From the NCBI GenBank assembly GCA_019359215.1, contig JAHHHS010000024.1:1-64000 (forward strand): a stretch of DNA of 64,000 nt, given 5' to 3'. Source of the DNA: Nostoc indistinguendum CM1-VF10. Its GTDB lineage: Bacteria > Cyanobacteriota > Cyanobacteriia > Cyanobacteriales > Nostocaceae. How positions within the stretch are numbered: position 1 is the stretch's first letter; every line of letters begins with the position of its first letter. The translations under genes and the position numbers were made by a program. The notes beneath the pieces are model-generated. The model was not told the origin of the DNA and did no database searches. It saw nothing but the letters and a program-made list of their open reading frames with translations. Positions 35,294 through 45,367 of this stretch are shown here, in pieces.

Positions 35294-37303
35294 CTATTTA
35301 CTCCTAACTTTTGTCCGCTTTTCCTCTTTGCTACTTTGAACAATCGGGATGGTGAAGTGAAACTGACTACCCTTGTCTTTGCCAGTTGACTCTGCCCAAA
35401 TTTCCCCACCCCAGCCATTAACAATTTGACGGCAAATTGCTAAACCAAGTCCAGTCCCGCCAGTAGTGCGGCGCAGCGCTCCCTCTTCTTGATAGAAGCG
35501 GTCAAAAACTACTTCTAAACGATTCGGCTCAATGCCGCGTCCAGTGTCAGCTACAGTCACCTCGACCATTTGATGCCTGTTCTGGATCGCTTTAATGGTG
35601 ATTTCTCCTTGGGGTGGCGTAAATTTACAAGCATTATCCATGAGTTTTGCCAGTACCTCTACTAGCCAATCACCATCGGCTCTTACCAGAGGTAAGTTGT
35701 CGGCAATTTTAGTTTTGATTTTAGGCGGCTTTTCCTCTGAGGAGCGGGTACGATTGCGGCTGAGTGATAAATCTATACACTCTTGTAAACTCAGGGATTC
35801 TGGATGCCATTCCACTCGACCGCTTTCCAGGTTGGAAAGTGTAAGGAAATCTTGTACCAATTTTCGCATCCGCTCTGAGTCGGAAAGAGCAGTGTTGAGC
35901 ATGACCTGCTGCAACTCCAAGGGCATATCCGGCTCACTAGCGAGGCTTTCTAGGCACACTTGAATCGTGGATAGGGGGGTACGCAGTTCATGCCCGGTGA
36001 TGGCTATCAGGTTGCTGCGGGTGCGGTCTAAGGCTTCTAACTGCTGGTTAAGTTCCTCTAGGTTGGCGTAAGCTTCCGCTTGGATGAGAGCGGCTCCCAC
36101 TTGGGTAGCGATCGCTTTTACCAAATCCAATTCCCCAGGTTGGCACTCGTGCGGTGGCATTCGGCAATAGTGTAACTCCACAATGCCTAATAATCGCCCC
36201 TGATAGAATACTGGTTCCATCAGCCAAGAACGAATGGCAAACTTTTTGGCGATCAAGGAAAGTGCTGGCGAATTGTTAACACGAGGGTCATTCAGTGTAT
36301 CGCTAATACAAACTCCTTCGCCTTGTTGCACTATGTCCTGAAATAGGGAATTTTTCTCTAATTCCCAAGTTTGTCCACGAACAGATAAAATACCGGGATT
36401 CAAAAACTCGTGTTCAATTATGGCTTGGCTATCTGTGGCTTGAGCGCGGTAAATTAGACAGCGACAAGCTTCTAGGTGTTGTCCTAATTCTTGTGCCGCC
36501 ACCTGGAGAACTTCGTGAGGATCGAGCGATCGCCGAATAGCAGTGCTAATCGAGTTGACTAATTGTTCTTTTCGTGCTTGGACAGCAATAGAACGGTAGG
36601 CTTTGTGTAATTTATACTGACTAGCTTGCAAATAAGTTACTAAGCGCTGTACAAAGGGGTCTGTATCGATGTCACAAGCATATTCATTGAGATGTTCTGC
36701 TCCAGAGTAGCTTCGTGGCTCTCCTATACCAAACCTCTGACGCGCCTCCTCAATTTTACTTGCCAGTTCTGGTCTGTAAACCAAAACCCTGTCTAAAAGC
36801 AATTCGGCCGCTTTGAGGCTAACTCCCCTTTCCGATGTCCAAACTCCCTCAAATCTTCGCGCTGCGTCTATATCCAGATTAGGGCTTAGTTCTGGTATTT
36901 GCTTGTTTTTAGCAATAGAACCAAGGCTTTCCCGGCAAACTAGACAAGTTGCATAATTGTCGGCAATCACTACCAAATGCCACTCATGGCTTAAGCTATC
37001 CGTTGGCTCAAAAGCGACTTTTTCGTAGTGTTCCGAACTGTTGGCGAAATCCGTTTCTGGAGCAGATAATACGTATATTTGGTTACTCCGCAAGGCAAGT
37101 CGCAGGTAGCGATGAGCTTCTTGGCGGTAGAATCGCTCTCGCTGGAAACTAGCAATTACAAGGGGTTGTGCTAAAGTCGCAGCCAAAACTTGATCTTCCA
37201 TCGCATGGGAGAGCGCCGTTAGTGAAGCCTTAAAATATAGCTGGGGCCGCAAGTATGGTAGGGACTTTAGCAGATCACTCAGCACAGAAGTCGAAATGCT
37301 CAT
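35294..37303 (-). CDS. sensor histidine kinase, DICT-GAF-HisKA-HATPase
   Basis: 669 residues. An N-terminal DICT sensory domain (about 1-130: LRPQLYFKASLTALSHAMED, LVIASFQRERFYRQEAHRYL) is followed by a linker and a GAF domain at about 250-410 (ACRCLIYRAQ, GRLLGIVELHYC). HisKA has phospho-acceptor H438 (ITGHELRTPLSTIQ). HATPase has an N-box (AKLMDNACKF), G1 (ADTGRGI) and G2 (TGGTGLGLAICRQIV). No membrane helix, so a soluble sensor. DICT/GAF kinases in cyanobacteria are linked to light or redox sensing, and the ligand is unknown. No response regulator is adjacent. It begins 138 bp upstream of psaD on the same strand. Confidence 0.93.
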   Translation of the reverse strand: MSISTSVLSDLLKSLPYLRPQLYFKASLTALSHAMEDQVLAATLAQPLVIASFQRERFYRQEAHRYLRLALRSNQIYVLSAPETDFANSSEHYEKVAFEPTDSLSHEWHLVVIADNYATCLVCRESLGSIAKNKQIPELSPNLDIDAARRFEGVWTSERGVSLKAAELLLDRVLVYRPELASKIEEARQRFGIGEPRSYSGAEHLNEYACDIDTDPFVQRLVTYLQASQYKLHKAYRSIAVQARKEQLVNSISTAIRRSLDPHEVLQVAAQELGQHLEACRCLIYRAQATDSQAIIEHEFLNPGILSVRGQTWELEKNSLFQDIVQQGEGVCISDTLNDPRVNNSPALSLIAKKFAIRSWLMEPVFYQGRLLGIVELHYCRMPPHECQPGELDLVKAIATQVGAALIQAEAYANLEELNQQLEALDRTRSNLIAITGHELRTPLSTIQVCLESLASEPDMPLELQQVMLNTALSDSERMRKLVQDFLTLSNLESGRVEWHPESLSLQECIDLSLSRNRTRSSEEKPPKIKTKIADNLPLVRADGDWLVEVLAKLMDNACKFTPPQGEITIKAIQNRHQMVEVTVADTGRGIEPNRLEVVFDRFYQEEGALRRTTGGTGLGLAICRQIVNGWGGEIWAESTGKDKGSQFHFTIPIVQSSKEEKRTKVRSK

Positions 37304-38090
37304 GAATTATTGTTAAACGCTCAACCTCGACAAGATCAAAAGTCACAGCTGCATTGTACAAATTCCAAGGGACTCTCAAGTTAAATAGAGGGTTGCAATA
37401 TGTAAAGAACGCGCTTAAGCACTTTCTGCCAAAGCAGGCGCAACACTTTGTTACAAATTAGGAGGAGTGGGTACAACTTGATTTGTTGATTGACAACCTA
37501 CTACGCCCAATATACATTCTTGACCAACTTTGAAATATGCTTGCATAACTAAAATATTTCATGGCTAAGTACCAAATAACTAATTGCTGTATTGTTTTAA
37601 CTGTTGTATTTGCTAATAAACACTGAGCAGTGATCGACAGTCTAGGCGGTGGCGTAACCTGTCGTAGACATTGCCTAGTTTGCCTACGTTGTAAATAAAT
37701 GTTTTTACCCAAAAATCATTACTGCTACATTCACATAAATTAATCAATAAACTAATTATCATAAATTAATTTAATTAAACACCATAGCTATTTAAGACAA
37801 AATCGTATATTACTAGAGAACAAATACTGTCTATGTTCAACAAAAACTGTGAATTTCGCCTTTTTGCTGAGTATCTTATGTGTATTGTGTCTTGGGAAAG
37901 TTTAACGACTAATAAATTATCTAAAAATCCTCAGTTTTCAGCCTTGAGTTTTGAGCTAGAAAATATAAGTTTATAAATTGCTTATACAGATTTGAACACT
38001 GCTATTTTGTCAGTAGTTATCATGTAAGGATTATTTTTTTAGCTCCAATCGCTCAAACGAGTTTTAGAGAGCGTCTTTTTTTTTAAAGTT
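37304..38090. other. non-coding stretch upstream of the debranching-type gene
   Basis: 787 bp between divergent genes, with low GC towards the right. Open frames (such as one on the minus strand at 37458-37712) look random. Nothing else is identifiable. Confidence 0.5.
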
Positions 38091-40448
38091 GTGAGGGTCA
38101 GCGACCTCTATTCGGAAGACCACAAAAATATAGACCTGTACACGGAACTTTGGCTAATGACACCGGATACGCTAATGACCTCGGAAAAAATTTTCCTAGA
38201 TGGAAAAACTTTTATTCCTGCCGAACAATTACCTATCCCGGAGTGGCCTGGTGTTGTGAGTGAAAAATCACAACCGACACTGACGGTTAAAGATGATGAT
38301 TTGTTTTTTGTGACAGATACTATCGGGAACATTTCTGGCTGCTCCCTCAACGATGGCAATCCTAGCATGGGATTGTTTTGTTGTGATACAAGATTTCTCA
38401 ATCGCTTAGAATTGCAAATTGAAGGGCGATCGCCTCTACTCCTCAGTAGCACTGCTGAAAAAGGGTTTTCACTCTCAGTTTTGTGTACCAACCCCAGAAT
38501 CGATGAACGTCTGAAAGCTGACACTGTAGGAATTCGCCGAGAAATGGTGCTGAATGGGGCACTATTTGAAGAAATAGAGGTATCTAACTACAGCACAACA
38601 ACCGTCAGTTTTGAACTAAGTATCAGCTTTGATGCAGATTTTGTTGATTTATTTGAAGTCCGGGGCTATGACAGAGAAAAACGAGGTAGGCTTTTACGCT
38701 TAGTGGAACCGACGGCTGAAGAAGGAACATCTTCTCTAGCCGATGGCGTTCCACCTGTACCCAAAGAGCTACAAGCTTTTAGGGAAGAATCTTTAACACT
38801 TGCCTATCAAGGTCTTGATGGCTCGGTGATGGAATCTCGTATTTTATTCCAGCATCGCCAACCAGACTATTTCAAGGGTTACACTGCGGTTTGGCAGCTA
38901 GAGTTGGCTTCTCATGAAACTCAAAAGCTGGGCTACCGGGTGAATATGTTGAAAAACAACCAGTCCAGTTCAACCGTCAGCGCCGCCATCACATTAGGAC
39001 AGGCGAAAGCCGCTGAGTTAATGGAGGAGCAACACTGGGTACAGCAAATTACCCGCATTAGCTCAGATAAGAGCATTTTCAATCGAGTGATTGAGCGGGC
39101 CGAGCAAGATATGTATTTGTTGCGCCAGTCTTTTGGTAAGCATAAGACAGTTTCGGCTGGAGTGCCGTGGTTTTCTACACTATTTGGGCGAGATTCGCTG
39201 ATTACAGCTTCCCAAACCCTGATGTTAAACTCGCAAATCGCCAAAGAGACTCTGATATTACTAGCCACATACCAAGGTAAAATCGACGACGAATGGCGCG
39301 AAGAAGAACCGGGTAAGATTTTGCACGAGTTACGTTTGGGAGAAATGGCTCGTTGTCAAGAAATTCCCCATACACCCTACTACGGTACAGTTGATGCTAC
39401 TCCTCTGTGGCTAATGCTCTATGCCGAACATTATGCTTGGACTCACGATCAAGAACTCCTAGAGCAACTTTGGCCGAATGCTCTAGCAGCAATGGACTGG
39501 ATTGATCGCAATATGAAAGAAACCAGCTACCTCAGCTACTTTCGTAAATCTAAACGCGGTCTTTCTAACCAAGGTTGGAAAGACTCTGACGACTGTATCG
39601 TAGACCACAAGGGAGAATTAGCCAACGGCCCAATTGCCCTTTGTGAGGTGCAAGCTTATGTCTATGCTGCAAAAATGCGCCTAGCAGAAATAGCTAGGAT
39701 GAAAAAGCGGCTTGATTTGGCAGATCGTTGGCAAGAAGAGGCTAGAAATCTTAAGCTTCGTTTTAATCAAGATTTTTGGGTGGAAGACCAAGATTTCTGC
39801 GCTTTGGCTTTGGATGGAGATGGCAAGCCAGTAGCCAGTATTACCTCAAATCCTGGTCATTGTCTGCACTTGGGTCTTTTTACCCACGAAAAAGCCTATA
39901 GTGTAGCAGAACGCTTGCGGGCACCAGATATGTTTAATGGTTGGGGCATCCGTACCCTAAGTAGTTTGTCACCCGCTTACAATCCGATGGGGTATCACAT
40001 TGGTTCGGTTTGGCCCCATGATAACGCTCTAATTGCAATGGGATTGCGATCGCTCGGTCTTATCGATCAAGCCCTAGAAATTTTCCAAGGTTTATTCGAC
40101 ATGACTAGTCAGCAGCCTTATCAACGGCCTCCAGAACTTTTCTGCGGCTACGAACGGAACGGTGATAATGCCCCTGTGCAGTATCCAGTCGCTTGCACTC
40201 CCCAAGCTTGGGCTACTGGTAGTGTCTTCCAACTGCTACAAATGATGGTTAATTTGGTACCTGATGCTCAAAATAACTGCTTGCGAATAATTGACCCCGC
40301 TTTGCCAGAATCAATTAATCGCTTGTCCTTTCATAATTTGCGAGTCGGCCCCACCATCCTTGATTTAGAATTTGAGCGTTCTGGTACTACGACTGCTTGT
40401 CGCGTTGCGAAAAAACGCGGTAATCTACGGGTGGTTATTGAAGCGTAG
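38091..40448 (+). CDS. amylo-alpha-1,6-glucosidase / glycogen-debranching-type enzyme
   Basis: 785 residues from a GTG; ATGs at 38157 (MTPDTLM) and 38175 (MTSEKIF) are alternative starts. The N-terminal glycogen-debranching beta domain covers about 60-300 (FFVTDTIGNISG, LFCCDTRFLNRLELQIEGRS). The C-terminal (alpha/alpha)6 barrel covers about 340-780 (AGVPWFSTLFGRDSLITASQ, LANGPIALCEVQAYVYAA, GYHIGSVWPHDNALIAMGL, PELFCGYERNG). This is the GDE-C/GH133-like family seen in many cyanobacteria. It may trim glycogen branches or act on another glucoside. Monocistronic, after an 800-bp spacer. Confidence 0.88.
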   Translation: MRVSDLYSEDHKNIDLYTELWLMTPDTLMTSEKIFLDGKTFIPAEQLPIPEWPGVVSEKSQPTLTVKDDDLFFVTDTIGNISGCSLNDGNPSMGLFCCDTRFLNRLELQIEGRSPLLLSSTAEKGFSLSVLCTNPRIDERLKADTVGIRREMVLNGALFEEIEVSNYSTTTVSFELSISFDADFVDLFEVRGYDREKRGRLLRLVEPTAEEGTSSLADGVPPVPKELQAFREESLTLAYQGLDGSVMESRILFQHRQPDYFKGYTAVWQLELASHETQKLGYRVNMLKNNQSSSTVSAAITLGQAKAAELMEEQHWVQQITRISSDKSIFNRVIERAEQDMYLLRQSFGKHKTVSAGVPWFSTLFGRDSLITASQTLMLNSQIAKETLILLATYQGKIDDEWREEEPGKILHELRLGEMARCQEIPHTPYYGTVDATPLWLMLYAEHYAWTHDQELLEQLWPNALAAMDWIDRNMKETSYLSYFRKSKRGLSNQGWKDSDDCIVDHKGELANGPIALCEVQAYVYAAKMRLAEIARMKKRLDLADRWQEEARNLKLRFNQDFWVEDQDFCALALDGDGKPVASITSNPGHCLHLGLFTHEKAYSVAERLRAPDMFNGWGIRTLSSLSPAYNPMGYHIGSVWPHDNALIAMGLRSLGLIDQALEIFQGLFDMTSQQPYQRPPELFCGYERNGDNAPVQYPVACTPQAWATGSVFQLLQMMVNLVPDAQNNCLRIIDPALPESINRLSFHNLRVGPTILDLEFERSGTTTACRVAKKRGNLRVVIEA

Positions 40449-41297
40449 AGAGCAGGGAGTGGTGAATAACCCACTCTCAGTTTTATGGTTAGGGACTTCC
40501 AGAAAATAAATTATCCAATTTACTTAGATCATATTTTTCTTTCTCCCCCTGCCCCTTAGTGCAATTGTGCTTGCGCTATTTGCCCTGTGCCCAAGGCAAT
40601 TAAACTGCTCTAAGTATAAACGTCAATATTTTTTGTACGTATGTCATAATAATCACTGTCCCAACTGTAGTATGAGATCAAGATAGTACAGCTATTGGCA
40701 TACTAATTTAAGACTGCCACAGTAATATTGCTGAAAAATTATAATAATTTTACATAATTTTTAACAAGTATCGTGCCACGTCAGGATATTCGATGCCAAG
40801 AAATTCATTAGCACGCAACAATTAGCGATCGCTAGTAATTACAGCACTAAGTAAGTCAGTGCTAATCTTTTTAACTATGTTAAGGAATTTTAATGTAGCG
40901 TGTGTTATCCGCACAGTGCAACGCACCGTCAACAATCCAAAGTGCTTTAGCCTACGGCGTAATATATACGACTAATTAATTTATATATATTCATATATTT
41001 CATATATATTGAATTTTCCTCGCAGACGACTGCTTTGTTGTCACTTTCTGTTCACATTCTTTTTATAGATTGAATATAAATCAAATATTTAGTAGTTTTC
41101 TCATAAATAAATTAATAAGTTTACCTACTAAGCTACCTTGTTATTACATCCACTTTTATATCAATAGCCAACAAAATAGGAGCAAATAAATTGTATAAGA
41201 GATAAATAATCCGTCAACGAATAAAAATGAAAAAGTCGGACTTCCGAGATTTCATAAAACAAATAAATAAAAGTCATTAAAAAGGAGAAGAATAATT
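40449..41297. other. AT-rich spacer
   Basis: 849 bp with no gene. It holds one HIP1 octamer (near 40825), a run of tatata-type sequence (about 40970-41010), and aaaggagaag at 41281, the ribosome site of the broken holin gene. Confidence 0.5.
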
Positions 41298-41514
41298 ATG
41301 ATAGGACTCATTATAACTTGGTTAGTCACTGCTATATATTAGCTTTTTGATTATTTCTAGAATTCCATTTTTGGGAATAGAAGTAGATAGTTTTGCTAAA
41401 GCAGCAATCTCCGCCATAGTTTTTGGCATTTTAAATGCTATTTTACTGCCTATCCTTACCTTTTTCACCTTTCCATTCATTGTCCTTACCTTGGGATTAT
41501 TTTTCTTTGTCTAA
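41298..41514 (+). pseudogene. broken phage-holin-family (4-TMS) membrane protein
   Basis: ATG 41298, with a good AAGGAGAAG upstream, starts MIGLIITWLVTAI and then hits TAG. One base of shift restores ISFLIISRIPFLGIEVDSFA, KAAISAIVFGILNAILLPIL and TFFTFPFIVLTLGLFFFV, then TAA. This matches the first 70 or so residues of the small 4-TMS phage_holin_4_2 family, which normally has 110-125. So it has a frameshift and has also lost its C-terminal third, replaced by an unrelated sequence (next entry). Confidence 0.75.
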
Positions 41515-41516
41515 AT

Positions 41517-41732
41517 GTGGTTCATGTACTTAGGGAACCACCTGAAGATTGGCCAGGGGAAACTGGTTATGTAGACAAGGAACTTTTACAACGTTATATA
41601 CCCAAAAGACGGGCAACACGGCAATACTTCATCTGTGCGTCACCAAAGATGATGGATCAAGTAGAAATAGCGTTGCATCAACTTGAAGTTCCACCTATGA
41701 ACATCCACATGGAACACTTCAACCTTGTTTAA
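41517..41732 (+). pseudogene. C-terminal remnant of an FAD/NAD(P)-binding oxidoreductase
   Basis: The frame reads VHVLREPPEDWPGETGYVDK, ELLQRYIPKRRATRQYFICA, SPKMMDQVEIALHQL, ending MEHFNLV. This is the last 70 residues of the NAD-binding lobe of ferredoxin-NADP-reductase-like or ferric-reductase-type enzymes; YFICxxPxMM is the hallmark, and the usual Gly of CGP is Ala-Ser here. No flavin domain remains upstream. It abuts the holin fragment within a few bases, so one deletion probably joined the two genes. A short peptide from GTG 41517 might still be made. Confidence 0.7.
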
Positions 41733-41778
41733 TCCTTAATATTCGACTGCTAAACCCTGTAAAATCCAAAATCACATT

Positions 41779-41916
41779 ATGCGTTACAGTATTATGCTGC
41801 AAATTTTAACAGCCATTACCCTAATTTTAGTTAGTGGTGCTGCCTTATTTGCCTGGATACAAAACCGTCCCCCTGAAACTAATAATGCTCAAGAACTAGG
41901 AATAAGCGATCGCTAG
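41779..41916 (+). CDS. 45-residue single-helix membrane peptide
   Basis: MRYSIMLQILTAITLILVSG, then AALFAWIQNRPPETNN, ending in a polar tail. One transmembrane helix (about 6-27) and a Pro-rich exit. Too short for family recognition, and the ribosome site is weak. Its position 46 bp after the oxidoreductase remnant suggests it once followed that gene. Confidence 0.45.
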   Translation: MRYSIMLQILTAITLILVSGAALFAWIQNRPPETNNAQELGISDR

Positions 41917-42072
41917 TACTGTAGATAAGCTAATCGTCATTTAAATTGCACCATTTTCATGGTAATAAAAGCTGCAAACCCTCTCCCTTGCTCCCAGCAA
42001 GAACTGCTTGCGATCTCAATGTGCAAATTAAATGCTTAACAGCTTACTAGCGATCGCTAGTGGGTATTATCG

Positions 42073-43350
42073 TTAGTGTCTTATACTGCCTGTACCTACC
42101 TCCACCTTCTGTGATCCTTCAACGATTTGGTAAAGTTTGTCTTCAAATTTTTGCATACATGCCGACCAATCAAATTCGAGTATAGAGGGGCGAGCGTGCC
42201 GAGTCATATCTGCTTTCAAATCGGGATTTTCTAGAATCGTAATCACCCTTTGAGCGAAGTCTGTAGGGTTATTAGGTTGGGCAAGAAAGCCGTTACGACC
42301 AGGAAATACCTGTTCTGAAGTTGACGGTGCAAAAACGGCAACCAGAGGGGTTCCAGAGGCTAGTGCTTCGTTATTTGTAGTGCAGAAGTTTTCGGTGACG
42401 GAGGGATTGACAAAGACATCAGCTCTGGCAAACCAACCCAGAAGTTCTGTACCGTGAGACTCGCCCCATATAGTAATACCCGATCCAAACTTTTGGGCAC
42501 GCTCACGGATCTCCTCATCTAGCGGGCCACTACCAACAATCACTAGATGAACATCAGGGATTTTGGCAGCAATGAGGGGAAATATATCAAGCAGTTGGTT
42601 GACATTCTTTTCGGGTGTGATGCGTCCGACAAACAAAAGAGTTGGTCGGTTGTCGTTAGGAATGGGGTTGTAACAAATGTTTCGCGGGTGAAATTTTTCG
42701 CAATCGATACCTTGATAAGCGACGTATTCAGCGCGTTGACATTTTAGTTCTTCGTATTTAGCGAGTTGTTCTTTAGAAGAAAAGTAATTGAAGTCATAAG
42801 ACTCACTAAATTGCTTAACCAAAGTAGGAATGATCGGACGAACCAAGTTAAAGAACTTGTCCCCAAAGTAATATTTGATATATGCGACGATATCAGTATG
42901 GAAGAGTGATATTGTTGGTGTACCTGTTCGTCTTCCGTATTCAGTGCCGATTGGGCGACCATAACCTTGCAAGAAAAATGAGTATAAACCTCTCATTTGC
43001 GCGGCTTCTTCAACCACGATAATATCAGGCTGAAATTTTTCCAGCAGTTTGGTATCGCTCCAATGTCGATAGTTTAATGGTTGAGGAAGAGATTTATAGA
43101 ATAACAGTGGTTGTGTAGGGAATGCGTAAGCAGAGAAATTGGGGAAAGACTCAATTTCATTCAAACCTGGCATGGGGCGATCGCCAACATTTTTAGGGTA
43201 GCGATCGTTGATTTGCGGATGGATTAGAAAAACCTCATGTCCCTGCTCTAGCAGCCAACGAACCCGTTGGTGTACTGCAACGGAAACTCCAGTTAAGAAA
43301 GGAGCGTACAATCCTGTAAACAGTGCAATACGAAGTGGTTTCTTAGTCAT
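42073..43350 (-). CDS. hglT: GT4 glycosyltransferase, candidate heterocyst glycolipid glucosyltransferase
   Basis: 425 residues with the GT-B fold. The N-terminal acceptor lobe starts LRIALFTGLYAPFLTGVSVA. The donor lobe has LLFVGRITPEKNVNQLLDIFP, VHLVIVGSGP, and the GT4 signature FVNPSVTENFCTTNNEALASGTP (EX7E region). This type adds glucose to a lipid alcohol. The place at the end of an HGL island corresponds to all5341 (HglT), which glycosylates the C26 alcohol in Anabaena PCC 7120 as I recall. The family is certain; orthology rests on context. It is separated by 565 bp from the next gene. Confidence 0.8.
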   Translation of the reverse strand: MTKKPLRIALFTGLYAPFLTGVSVAVHQRVRWLLEQGHEVFLIHPQINDRYPKNVGDRPMPGLNEIESFPNFSAYAFPTQPLLFYKSLPQPLNYRHWSDTKLLEKFQPDIIVVEEAAQMRGLYSFFLQGYGRPIGTEYGRRTGTPTISLFHTDIVAYIKYYFGDKFFNLVRPIIPTLVKQFSESYDFNYFSSKEQLAKYEELKCQRAEYVAYQGIDCEKFHPRNICYNPIPNDNRPTLLFVGRITPEKNVNQLLDIFPLIAAKIPDVHLVIVGSGPLDEEIRERAQKFGSGITIWGESHGTELLGWFARADVFVNPSVTENFCTTNNEALASGTPLVAVFAPSTSEQVFPGRNGFLAQPNNPTDFAQRVITILENPDLKADMTRHARPSILEFDWSACMQKFEDKLYQIVEGSQKVEVGTGSIRH

Positions 43351-43915
43351 AAAAAAGAGGAATATTTCACGAAAATGCTGTTTTTGAATTTAGGATTTAC
43401 GCAGCAAATGTTTCATGAAAATCCTAATTATTTCGCTCAGAAATTCCCACTAATATAGTTAGACTAAAGATTTACGCACTTTCAGATACTTGAAATTCTT
43501 GATTGTGAAGCGGATGTTTATAAACCTGGATTAGAGAATGCTGTAAAAATAGCCAATAATGTATCTAAAAACTTGAGATCCTCTTAAATTCTTCTTAAAA
43601 AAGAAGAGTTTGAAAAGTTTATCTCCCCATTTTCAAAGGGGCTAGCGGGGATCTCAATACAACTATAGGCTTTACAAACATCCTCTGAAAAACTATCAAA
43701 ACATCCAAATTAATCAGTCAAAATTCCCCTTAATATATTTGTCTAAACTCTTGCCATTAATGCAAATACATTTGGTTATCAACAAGCCAAAGCGTGTATT
43801 CTAACAAGAGTTATAGCTAATATAGTTCTACTAAATATAAGATAATATAATTTGAAGACTAGGGAATGTTTAGTGTAATAACTTTCATGCCCTAGTTCAT
43901 ATTTAGCGATTTAAT
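43351..43915. other. spacer within the glycolipid island
   Basis: 565 bp, AT-rich. A stretch around 43480-43590 reads on the plus strand ILDCEADVYKPGLENAVKIA, NNVSKNLRSS, then a stop, with no start codon; perhaps a gene fragment. Two half-ends like ggatttacgca (near 43391 and 43468) recall the gacttacgcaa TIR. Confidence 0.4.
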
Positions 43916-45175
43916 TCAAAGAGAAACCTTACTATCAATAGGCTGATCTAACCATTGATAAGGGCGATATTCTACTAGGCGGACATTCCAGGGCCCTTGA
44001 ACCCGATAGGAAACACCGCGCCAGTTGACTGTTGAGATCCAAATGGATGATAGCATCGCTAATCCATAAACCCACTGTGTCAAGGGAATGCTAATCAACA
44101 TTTTAATGATTGTAGCAGCTGATAATTTTGCGATCGCCTGGTCATTAGAGCGAACCACTCGCTGGATCTCTAATTCCAACACGAGCATTATCAAGAGTAA
44201 TGCTACAGTATAGGCTCCATAGCAGCCTAACAAGAGAGCCGCAGCTTCCCATTTTGCCGCTAACAATGACTCTAGAATTAAGATGATGACTGTAGTAGGA
44301 AACAAAATGCTAGAAACAGCTTCACTAATTAAAGCTAACCAACGTGGGTGATAGAGTCGAGAATAAAGGATGAGGCGCTTGAGATAATCTATTAAGTTGA
44401 ATAAATCAGTCTCTTCACGATTTACTATCAGCAGTGAAGGCACAAACTTTACTTGCAACCCATGTTTTTTAAGGATGTCGTGCATCATAAAATCTTCGCC
44501 TAAAGCTTGTCCCCACTTATCTAGCAGTTCTGTTTGGTGAAGTACTTCTGTTTTCACAGCCAAAGTCCCACCCCAAGGAATTTGGAAGAGGAACATTTGC
44601 ACTACTGTGGATACATTACCGGCGTAGCGCACTAATGATCCCCAATACCTACCAGTAGGTACATACCAACGGTTACCTGTTGTTGCTCCTACTTTCGCAT
44701 CACCTAAAGGACTGACTAATTCTCGTAGCCAATTCACATGGACTATCGTATCAGCATCTACTAAAGCAACCACCTTGTAGGAATCATCCAATTCACGGAC
44801 AGCTTGGATTAAAGAACTGCATTTGAGGCTACAATTGTTGCGTACTATTCTCAAAGGGCTGATTTGAACGTTGGTCGCTTCTTGCTCTATGATGGTTTCA
44901 CTGGCAATTTTCCAAGCGGGATCTTCGTGACTATCAACAATCAACTTTAAATCATACTGTGGATAGTTTTGATTTAAGAGCGATCGCAAACATCTAGGCA
45001 AAAACGGATCAGCTCCGCGTAGGCAAAGAATCACTGCTGTTTTGGGTAACTGGTCATCTGGTAACAAGTTTTTTTTAGATGAGCGCAGATACCAAATAAA
45101 GACAAGCGTTAAACACACCTGAATAACCAGCCAACCCGTCAAAGACTTAGACAGAAATATTGCCAAATCTTGCAT
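43916..45175 (-). CDS. GT2 family membrane glycosyltransferase
   Basis: 419 residues from ATG 45175 (MQDLAIFLSKSLTGWLVIQV). The frame extends to 45277, but that extra N-terminus (PMPHAPCPMPNAP) is a translated tandem repeat and is rejected. One N-terminal helix, then a GT-A domain (TAVILCLRGADPFLPRCLRS, ALVDADTIVHVNWLREL with the DxD, GGTLAVKTEVL, GEDFMMHDIL) and three or four C-terminal helices. It resembles ceramide-glucosyltransferase/HpnI-type enzymes that work on membrane lipids. In the island it may modify a heterocyst envelope lipid or polysaccharide. Confidence 0.85.
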   Translation of the reverse strand: MQDLAIFLSKSLTGWLVIQVCLTLVFIWYLRSSKKNLLPDDQLPKTAVILCLRGADPFLPRCLRSLLNQNYPQYDLKLIVDSHEDPAWKIASETIIEQEATNVQISPLRIVRNNCSLKCSSLIQAVRELDDSYKVVALVDADTIVHVNWLRELVSPLGDAKVGATTGNRWYVPTGRYWGSLVRYAGNVSTVVQMFLFQIPWGGTLAVKTEVLHQTELLDKWGQALGEDFMMHDILKKHGLQVKFVPSLLIVNREETDLFNLIDYLKRLILYSRLYHPRWLALISEAVSSILFPTTVIILILESLLAAKWEAAALLLGCYGAYTVALLLIMLVLELEIQRVVRSNDQAIAKLSAATIIKMLISIPLTQWVYGLAMLSSIWISTVNWRGVSYRVQGPWNVRLVEYRPYQWLDQPIDSKVSL

Positions 45176-45205
45176 TAAATTTTTAGTCTCCGACAGAATA
45201 AGAGA

Positions 45206-45362
45206 TTGGGCATTGGGGAATGGGGCATTAGGCATTGGGCATGGGGCATGGGGCATGGGGCATTGGGCATGGCTCAAGAATCAATCAATAGTTCTTCTTC
45301 CCCTGCTCCCTCATCTCCCTCATCTCCCTTATCTCCCTCATCCCTAATCCCCACTCCCCAGT
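45206..45362. repeat. two adjoining tandem-repeat arrays
   Basis: Left array: about nine copies of ggggcat/gggcatt (45208-45272). Right array: ctccctcat-type 9-mers (about 45305-45345). They fill the gap between the GT2 and DUF2141 genes and produce spurious open frames on both strands. Confidence 0.8.
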
Positions 45363-45367
45363 CGCTT

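Noticed and set aside
37458..37712. 84-codon minus-strand frame
   Set aside because: Composition looks random (no conserved pattern, no ribosome site) and it ends in AT-rich spacer.
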